NCBI GenBank assembly: GCA_033725935.1
Contig: MU867073.1
Span: 434,001 to 498,000, forward strand
Direction of reading: 5' to 3'
Origin: Cladorrhinum sp. PSN259
Lineage: Eukaryota > Ascomycota > Sordariomycetes > Sordariales > Podosporaceae
Length of the DNA: 64,000 bases
The notes beneath the pieces are model-generated. The model was not told the DNA's origin. It did not search any database and worked only from the letters and a program-made list of their open reading frames with translations. The position numbers and the translations under genes are program-made. Below, in pieces: positions 57,405 through 64,000 of the stretch (positions within the stretch are counted from its first letter, which is position 1; the number at the start of each line of letters is the position of its first letter).

Positions 57405-58316
57405 GGTGACTGGGGTAAAGGATTAAAATGCAACGACGGACAAGGACGCTGAAGAGGGGTTTGCGGTCGCCACCTAGAAAAAGCGATGGCGATGTTGTTT
57501 GTTTGCGGGGTATCGAAAAGCAGAAAGGAAAAGAGTAGGTAAAGGTAAGGCAGTAGGAAATCGCTCCGTAGAGACGATGGCGGGCTATGAGTTGGTGACA
57601 CCGCTCGTGCCTTGCAGCATCGTTTTGGTTGTGCTGGAAGCTTGGGGATCGTGGAAGGTGGAAGATGGAAAGAGGAAGAAGGAAAAGCAGTGTCAAAATA
57701 ACCCAGCGAGCGAATGAAAATTCAGCAAACCCCACATCAGCCTCCCGCTTTATTGCTTAGCGGCACAGGGGTGGGTGCAAGCTGGAGCCCAACCAAGCCC
57801 CGCAATCGCACCGCCACGGCACGAGACCTCTTGTAAGGCTGGAGCTGTGAGCTGGCCGAGCTGCTGCTCAATGACGAACCACTGGAAGACCATCGTGAAG
57901 ACTTTCATTCCATATGTATGTGTCCATCCATATTTCAAATGCCAGTCCAATGATGCTACCACCGTAGCACAACGATGATGGCGACGACATGATTTCCGAA
58001 ACACATGAGAGTCAGCTTCTGCGAAACAAAAGATAAAACTGAAGTTGGAAAATGTAGCCCATCGAAATTTGGGGGAAGTAAGCAAATATACATATGTGTA
58101 TTGGACATGGCTGTGGCGTTTGCGGATGAATCTTCAATAAAGTCAAAACTCCCGTCATTGCCATAAGCCAACCCTCCAACCTTAGAGATTTACACAGAGC
58201 AAAATCTTGATTATCGTACAATCCCATCTCATTGCGCCCTTAACATGCTGAAAAAGAAAACCTTATCACCCCAATCTTCCAGGATGCCATAGACTAAAAT
58301 ATAGCAAAGATATCAC
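57405..58316. other. Intergenic, SCD6 promoter and 3' flank of the next minus-strand gene
   Basis: A 912-bp spacer; no gene is evident. Confidence 0.5.
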
Positions 58317-60328
58317 TTATATCCTGTACCCATGTCCCTGAAGGAATGGCTGTGTGCTCTGAGTGCTGTAATCAGAGTAGCCAGAATTGCCAGAGTACCG
58401 GCTGTTCAAACTGCTTTGGCTTGGCTGATTTTGGGCATGACTTGGTGGATGCCCTTGGTGTGCCCACTGAGAGTAGGTGTGGTGCTGCCCCGGCTGCGCA
58501 GGATGATGCTGATAGCCATGTTGCCCAGGTATCGGAAATTGGCCTTGTTGTGCCATGGGAGGGAAGTGTCCTTGCTGTCCTGGAAAGTGAAAGTTCCCCT
58601 GCTGAATCGGAGAGAACTGTTGTGGTGGAGGAGAAACAGGAATATGTGCGGGCGGAGATGGGTGACGACCAAAGCCTCCTGCGGATGGCGGTTCTATCGG
58701 GCTGACGACGTCTAAAGGCATTTCGCTGATGGTCACCCTTGCGTCCCACTCTTTTTGTCCTCCATACAGTTTCCTCTCATCAGGCTGCTTCAGTCTCTCA
58801 GTGCTTGTGCCAGTAAAGCCAAGATCGCCCCCATTTGGTGATAGCTTCTCTCCCCAAAACATGCACCCGCTGTCAGCCCATTCGTCAACGATATCGGCGA
58901 TCGTCCGAATGTGGCCGAAACTTGCCGGCAGGTATCCTTTCGGTTGTTGCAAGGAGAGAAATAGACCGAATAATGCCGCCACCAGACAAAATCCGGCAAA
59001 GTAAAAGATCTGCGGCGGATGCATGTTGACACCGAGGTTGTACTGCAGATTGATGGCCAGACCAAACATCCAGTGAACGCCTGCCTTCAAGGCAAACAAG
59101 AAGATGGTCTGCCAGGAAGTAAATGCGGCCCATACTGAGTTGTAATGGCCGTTTGTTCCTCGGGGACCAATCAGCTTGCGCCATATTTTCTCATCTCGGG
59201 ACAGGTTGACAAGGAGTTCACAACAGTGAAGAGACAGCGTAACAACTGACTGAAACGCGATGATGAGGAAGACGCCTCCGACTGTTCCTGCCGTTCCTGA
59301 AGCACTCCAGCCGACGTTCAAAACCGAGGTGCCGTTAGTACACTGTTTTGTGATACAGTTCTCGTCCATATCGCCGGTAAAGATCGGGAGAAGGGACCAA
59401 GAACGCCCAAAGATACCGTTCCGCGAACCACGAATGAGATAGCCGTAGATTCCACCTCCCCAGATTGCCGCCAGCACTGGAAGTACCCAAAGCAGATATA
59501 ATACGCGCCGAACGTGTGGGTGAGCGGATATCATCCGTCCCTGCCTCGGAGTCGGCGGTAGACTCTTTGCGTCGTCTTCTGAATAGTGTACGCTCATCAT
59601 GCAACGTCCCTGACGCTGCTTGACACGGTATCCATCAGCCGAGTCGTCGAGAATGCATGCTCTTGCAACGTCTAAAGGATTAGAACTCCACGTTGGGATC
59701 TCTGTTCGAACAAATGCCCAGTTTGTCAGGATGGCTTGCAAAAAGAAACCGAACCCAAAGGTAAGAAGGGCAACGGCATTCATATGTACTCCAATAGTGT
59801 CATCGGGCCCAATGGGTCTCTCAGGCTGAAGAAGATGGGCAAGATTCGGGTTGACGCTCAGGAAAACGAGAGAGGTAGAACCGTAGGCCAAAACGATGCC
59901 TGCCAAGTAGGTGAGATTTGGTATCAGGCCGTTGGGTACACTGTATTTTGAAGCTGTAAGGAGGCGGAGGTTAGAGTTGAACTCGAGATTTCCCTCTCGC
60001 TGAAGGGACCAGCGAAGGGCAACAGCATGCGTATAACCCATGGTGTCGTTGAGTAACGTGACTGCGTGAACCGGGGTTAGAGATGAACGGCGAGAAGGGG
60101 GTCAATGGTAAAGAATTCTGACTTACCGAATATATTCAGACCTAGTGGTAAAATCTCTCTCCATCTATGCGATAGGACAATGTGCGCAGCCTTCTGGTCT
60201 CGAATTTCCAAATAGAGGCAAATAGCTCCCGCGAAAAGAGAGCCCATTGCAACAAACCAACTGATGACAAGACCAAACACGCACCACCATCGTGTATTAG
60301 CACTATCGTCGTACTTTTGTTTGTGCAT
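58317..60328 (-). CDS. Fungal multi-pass membrane protein of unknown function, Pro/Gln-rich tail
   Basis: Two exons, 60328-60127 and 60061-58317, give 648 aa; the 65-nt intron joins GLNIFG-VTLLNDTMGYTHAVA. About nine hydrophobic segments are visible, for example WWCVFGLVISWFVAMGSLFA, LTYLAGIVLAYGSTSLVFLS, LYLLWVLPVLAAIWGGGIYG and TAGTVGGVFLIIAFQSVVTL. Segments in the middle contain NCITKQCTNGTSV, a Cys-containing, N-glycosylation-like loop that is probably extracytoplasmic. The last 130 residues are soluble and rich in Pro, Gln, His and Gly. I know homologous architecture only as uncharacterised conserved proteins of filamentous ascomycetes, so no function is proposed. Divergent to TCF25. Confidence 0.75.
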
Positions 60329-61528
60329 AGTAGCGAGCGTCTTTCCTCCACCCCCTTCCCCTAGCTGCTAGATGAGTTAATGGTAGAGAGGGTTGGAACC
60401 TAATACTGGTTGATGTTGACCCAAAACAATGACGATGGAAACCGAATAAAAACAAAACAGAAGAGAAAGAAATCTAAGCACATGCGAAAGAGACAAGAAA
60501 GGAACTTCGAGTCCCATCCAGAGCCTTGCGGCCATTTGAAAGCAACCGTGCCTGGTCTATATCCCCTCTTTGAAGACGGGTGATGCAGGGGTGGCCTCAG
60601 CCCCTCGAGGCATTCTCCGGGGGGATAGTCAAACCCAACAAAATAATCCAATGTGTTCGCCCAAGAGATATTGGTTATTTGTACAAAATGGAACAACAAC
60701 TTCCAGCCGCAATCCATCGCCATGCATGTTGCATGGGACTAGTGGGCGCCACGGGATCGTTCCTGGGAGCATCGTCTCGACAGCCATCCACAAACCTGGT
60801 TCTGCACTCAAGCGCTCGACCAAACGCGGCGGCTAGCTTATTTCGGGAAGCAAAAAAGCTTCATTCCTGACTGTCTGGATCGCCTGCATCACATCAATCA
60901 CACCCACGGTGAGATGTGGCAAGCGAGGATTCGAGGGTTCCGACGGGTACGGGAGAAAGAGCCTTGGGAAATAAAGCCTGGAACGCCGATTCTTGGGTAT
61001 CAAAAGAGGCAACCCGGAACCTTGATGTTACTTGTCTAATATTTTCACATTTGGTTGATGTCTACCGGAACGTCCAAGTTCGAGGAAAGATGGAAGTTGA
61101 AGACAGCGAAGCGCTGGGGGAGACGCCTGGGTAAAAGTCAATTACCGTAATTACATTACATTTACGTATCTCATCTTGACCCACACCAGGCGATCGATGA
61201 CTCTGTCGGCGAACCTTCAAGTTACCGAAAATCTAAACAGGACGGAACACAACTTGCATTTCTGGATTTAAGTTTATGCTCCCCCAATGTTTGCTGATCT
61301 CAGGTGAATCTATAACTTGAAACCGAGTCCTTTGCTCGATTCTGTTTTGCTTTTCCATCTCTTCCTGCGGAAATTTTCACAAGTAGAAGGCACCATTTCA
61401 ACCAATTATAGAAACCCCCACCATATTTCAACGGGGGGCCCATCGCGGACATTCTACTGCCTTCCGTTTTCAACTAACCCCCAACCTCAACCTTACGACA
61501 CTTCAGTTTAATACGTATCAGACCCAAA
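60329..61528. other. Divergent intergenic, membrane protein gene and TCF25
   Basis: 1.2 kb with both promoters and a pyrimidine-rich leader upstream of TCF25. No extra gene is supported. Confidence 0.5.
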
Positions 61529-63988
61529 ATGGCTAGTCGTCAGTTACGAAAACTGCGTCAGAAGCAAGAGGCACTCAATTTAGAGACCGAAGCTTCTGTA
61601 AAAGATGAGGAATCGGAGGACGAGCCGGTGGCGAAACCCCGCCCTAACATGTTTTCGGGCTTTGCTGCGCTAGGTAGTATGGACGACGACCATGATGATG
61701 ACGACGACGAGGATGAGAAGGATGAGGAACCAAAGACCGATGATGAGAAGCCAACACCCAAGGAGGCCAGCTCTCAGGCTCAACCAGCAAAAAAGAGCAA
61801 AAAGTCAAAGAAAAAGAAGAAGAAGGGAAAGCAGGCCGATACGACACCGGGACTAAAGAAAAATGAGCCCGAGCCAGAAGATGAGATTGACCGCGTGCTT
61901 GCAGAGCTCAAGCTGGAGGACAAGAAGAAAGGCCAATCCTCCTCTGCTGCACCTAGTTCCCAATCAGCCACATATGAAGAGGACCGACTGGCCAAGCTGC
62001 TAAGCATCAACTTCCAGCACCTCAAGTATATGAACGAGATGCGCCGATTGTTTGGGAAAGCCATGGACGCAGCCCAAGTAGAAGAACGAGCCCAAGAGAA
62101 CCAACAGCGGGCGTTGCCGGAGGATCTGGACTTGGAGACCTACCTCAGCGCTCGTGCAGCCCACCCGAGCCAAGGTCAACAGGCCAAGAGCGGCATGTTC
62201 GAAACCATATTGCGCACCAACCCTTTCATAGAAGGGAAGAAGACTTGGCCCAGGGGCGCCTCCCAAGGACTAAAGATGGTTCGAATTGGCGATCAAGGCA
62301 AGGCGGGCGATGTCGAATTTGCTTTTTCCCACGACAAGACATATGACGACCTAGAGGGCAACTTCTTTGGTTTGGTACAGATGTACGACCCCATGCAGAT
62401 CGTTCACTTCCTATACCAACACCCATATCACGTCTCGTCCCTGATTCAAGTGAGCAAAGTCGCCCGGCAGGATCAGAACACAGCTCTCGCTGCTGATCTC
62501 ATAGACCGAGCACTCTTTACGTTTGGCAGGGTTAGTCTCAGCGAATTCCGGAAGAAATTGGAGCAAGGAAAGGCGAGGCTGGACTTTAATCGTCCAGAAA
62601 ACAGACAACTCTGGCTTGCAGGATGGAACTTGATTCAGAAGCTCACCTTGAAGGGCACTTACCGCACCGCACTGGAGTGGACTAAGCTTCTTCTGAGTCT
62701 GAGCGCCGATGACCCCTATGCCCTCATCAACTGGGTGCACGTTTTAGCCATTCGCGCCCGCGAAGCGCAATGGTTCATTGATCTTTGCTACAATCCGCTG
62801 TTCCGTCTCAACCACCTTCAATCACCAATCAACTATATGCGCCAAACCCTCCCGCTCGCCTACCTTCAGCTCGAGGACACCGAAAACGCCAGGTCCCATC
62901 TGGTCGAGGGCATCGAGTCCTTCCCATGGCTCTACTGCTCCCTGTGCTCGGCACTAAACATTGACACACCCAAGTCAATCTGGGGAGTCATGCCGCGCGA
63001 TGAGGACGAGACACTGCACACGGAACTCTATATCCACATGTCCAAGGATCTCTGGAACACACCCGCAGCAATTTCGCTGCTGAAGGAGGCAGCCACTGCT
63101 GCGAAGCCGCCGAAAGACATCAGCACCTTGCCAAAAGGGCCGTCCGTTTCTCTCTCCACGGCTCGATTTGTTTACCTTGATAACACACCAAGCCTGTTAA
63201 CCCTCGTCCCACGAGGAATCATTCACAATGCGTCACCGAACTACGACTTTGACCCACTCCCACCAGCAAAGCTAAACAACATATTTTCAAGCGAGACTCA
63301 GAAGCGGCCCTGGAATAACGAGCGACCAAGACTCCGTGACGATGAAGCGGGGATGCAGGCTGCCGCACGGAGGCTATTGGGTCAGGTGTCGCCAGAGGAG
63401 CTTGAGGAGGCATTGCGCGAAGGCGGTGTCGGCGGCGGACTGTGGGACTTTTTGATGAGAAGAGGTCAAGGAGGAGGGGCAGCCAACGCTGCTGGTGGCG
63501 GTGGAGCGGGAACGCGGGCGCGTGGACGGAACCAGGCCTTTGTTGAGGATGCTGACGACGACGATGGCGATGATATCTGGGGTGATGCAGAGGACGACCA
63601 TGATCTTCCTGACGAGGAAGATGACTTCGGGGATGGGGCCCATGAGCAAGCGCAAGGACATGGACGCGGAGGGAACTGGGCTGGCATGGCTGGGCAGATG
63701 CCGAGGTGGATTTGGGAGGCAATTGCTGGTACTGCACTGGACCCAGAGTTTGCTCAGGATATGTATGACGAGGATGAGATTGGCGCAATGCCAGGAGCTT
63801 GGGGAGATGATTCAGAGGATGAGTATGAGTATATCATGGAACGTGAGGATCGTGGTCACAGTACTGATGAGGACATGCCTGCCCTGGAAGATCCAAATGC
63901 TGCTGAGGATCGTGCTCACAGCACCGATGAGGATATGCCTCCTCTGGAAGATCCAAATGCTCCTGAGGATCCTAATCCTCGGACTTAG
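61529..63988 (+). CDS. TCF25: TCF25 / RQC1, ribosome quality control subunit
   Basis: A single exon of 819 aa. The start is CAAAATGGCTAG. The N-terminus has the family opening MASRQLRKLRQKQEAL, then a long acidic/Lys-rich disordered part with a KKSKKSKKKKKKGK stretch. The Tcf25 domain (about 170-600) includes YDDLEGNFFGLVQMYDP, LWLAGWNLIQKL, AHLVEGIESFPWLYCSL-like text and RFVYLDNTPSLLTLV. A very acidic tail ends in two 20-aa repeats (63845-63964). Rqc1/TCF25 acts with Ltn1/Listerin, Rqc2 and Cdc48 in degrading nascent chains on stalled 60S subunits, and steers K48 linkage. In Neurospora-type fungi it is a single-copy gene. Confidence 0.93.
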   Translation: MASRQLRKLRQKQEALNLETEASVKDEESEDEPVAKPRPNMFSGFAALGSMDDDHDDDDDEDEKDEEPKTDDEKPTPKEASSQAQPAKKSKKSKKKKKKGKQADTTPGLKKNEPEPEDEIDRVLAELKLEDKKKGQSSSAAPSSQSATYEEDRLAKLLSINFQHLKYMNEMRRLFGKAMDAAQVEERAQENQQRALPEDLDLETYLSARAAHPSQGQQAKSGMFETILRTNPFIEGKKTWPRGASQGLKMVRIGDQGKAGDVEFAFSHDKTYDDLEGNFFGLVQMYDPMQIVHFLYQHPYHVSSLIQVSKVARQDQNTALAADLIDRALFTFGRVSLSEFRKKLEQGKARLDFNRPENRQLWLAGWNLIQKLTLKGTYRTALEWTKLLLSLSADDPYALINWVHVLAIRAREAQWFIDLCYNPLFRLNHLQSPINYMRQTLPLAYLQLEDTENARSHLVEGIESFPWLYCSLCSALNIDTPKSIWGVMPRDEDETLHTELYIHMSKDLWNTPAAISLLKEAATAAKPPKDISTLPKGPSVSLSTARFVYLDNTPSLLTLVPRGIIHNASPNYDFDPLPPAKLNNIFSSETQKRPWNNERPRLRDDEAGMQAAARRLLGQVSPEELEEALREGGVGGGLWDFLMRRGQGGGAANAAGGGGAGTRARGRNQAFVEDADDDDGDDIWGDAEDDHDLPDEEDDFGDGAHEQAQGHGRGGNWAGMAGQMPRWIWEAIAGTALDPEFAQDMYDEDEIGAMPGAWGDDSEDEYEYIMEREDRGHSTDEDMPALEDPNAAEDRAHSTDEDMPPLEDPNAPEDPNPRT
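63845..63964 (+). repeat. Two tandem 60-nt coding repeats
   Basis: Exactly 60-nt periodic units inside TCF25 code for EDRGHSTDEDMPALEDPNAA and EDRAHSTDEDMPPLEDPNAP. Several differences between the units are silent. Confidence 0.95.
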
Positions 63989-64000
63989 AAGCTTCTCCGC

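Noticed and set aside
1..64000. CRISPR array, phage, transposase or secondary-metabolite cluster
   Set aside because: No regularly spaced repeats, no transposase or reverse transcriptase motifs, and no PKS, NRPS or terpene synthase genes were found.

Overview
The window is nuclear DNA of a filamentous ascomycete, most likely of the order Sordariales (Neurospora, Sordaria, Podospora and relatives). Coding exons are interrupted by short introns of about 50-110 nt with GTRNGT donors, CTRAY-like branch points and YAG acceptors. Genes lie one by one on both strands with no operons. Several starts carry the CAAMATGGC context typical of Neurospora-type genes. One stand-alone 5S rRNA gene with a Pol III T-run sits between two protein genes, which fits the dispersed 5S genes known in Neurospora. 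Homologues of a HET-domain protein, a CAP20-type perilipin and an AcuK/AcuM-type regulator are characteristic of Pezizomycotina.

Layout, left to right. 1-7.1 kb: the 3' part of RAV1 (V-ATPase regulator), an OPT-family transporter and a PRMT3-type arginine methyltransferase. 7.1-7.8 kb: a spacer with a perfect telomere-repeat motif and a hairpin-rich segment with Pol III-like signals. 7.8-16.1 kb: an unknown membrane protein, the ubiquitin chain elongation factor UFD2 and a RING/TRAF zinc-finger protein, all on the minus strand. 16.9-25.0 kb: a calpain-type protease, a 2.2-kb spacer with G-rich repeats, and a HET-domain protein. 26.7-33.1 kb: a Zn2Cys6/PAS gluconeogenesis-type regulator whose zinc cluster is split over micro-exons, and the nine-exon meiotic gene SPO22/ZIP4. 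33.5-41.5 kb: 5S rRNA, the PP1 regulator YPI1, a DUF726 (TMCO4/Mil1) putative lipase, a mitochondrial GatC-like protein and alpha-SNAP (SEC17). 41.9-50.6 kb: RRP12, a decayed gene fragment, an N-terminally extended pirin and a CAP20-type perilipin. 50.6-55.4 kb: a gene-poor stretch with homopolymer runs and tRNA-like scraps. 55.4-64 kb: the P-body factor SCD6, an unknown multi-pass membrane protein and TCF25/RQC1.

Most genes are ordinary housekeeping functions: protein modification and turnover (PRMT3, UFD2, RING protein, calpain, TCF25), RNA biology (RRP12, SCD6, 5S), membrane traffic and organelles (RAV1, SEC17, perilipin), meiosis (SPO22) and non-self recognition (HET). They do not form one pathway, and I see no biosynthetic gene cluster, transposon with coding capacity, CRISPR array or other clear new system. 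The most interesting points are the divergent but structurally compensated 5S gene, the PRMT3 zinc finger without its metal ligands, the micro-exons in the zinc cluster, the stop-free 3n introns, the telomere-motif spacer with a possible small Pol III transcript, and the pseudogene with a CAG-to-TAG stop. Exon borders were set by hand from splice consensus plus frame continuity. Function calls come from recognised family motifs, without database searches.
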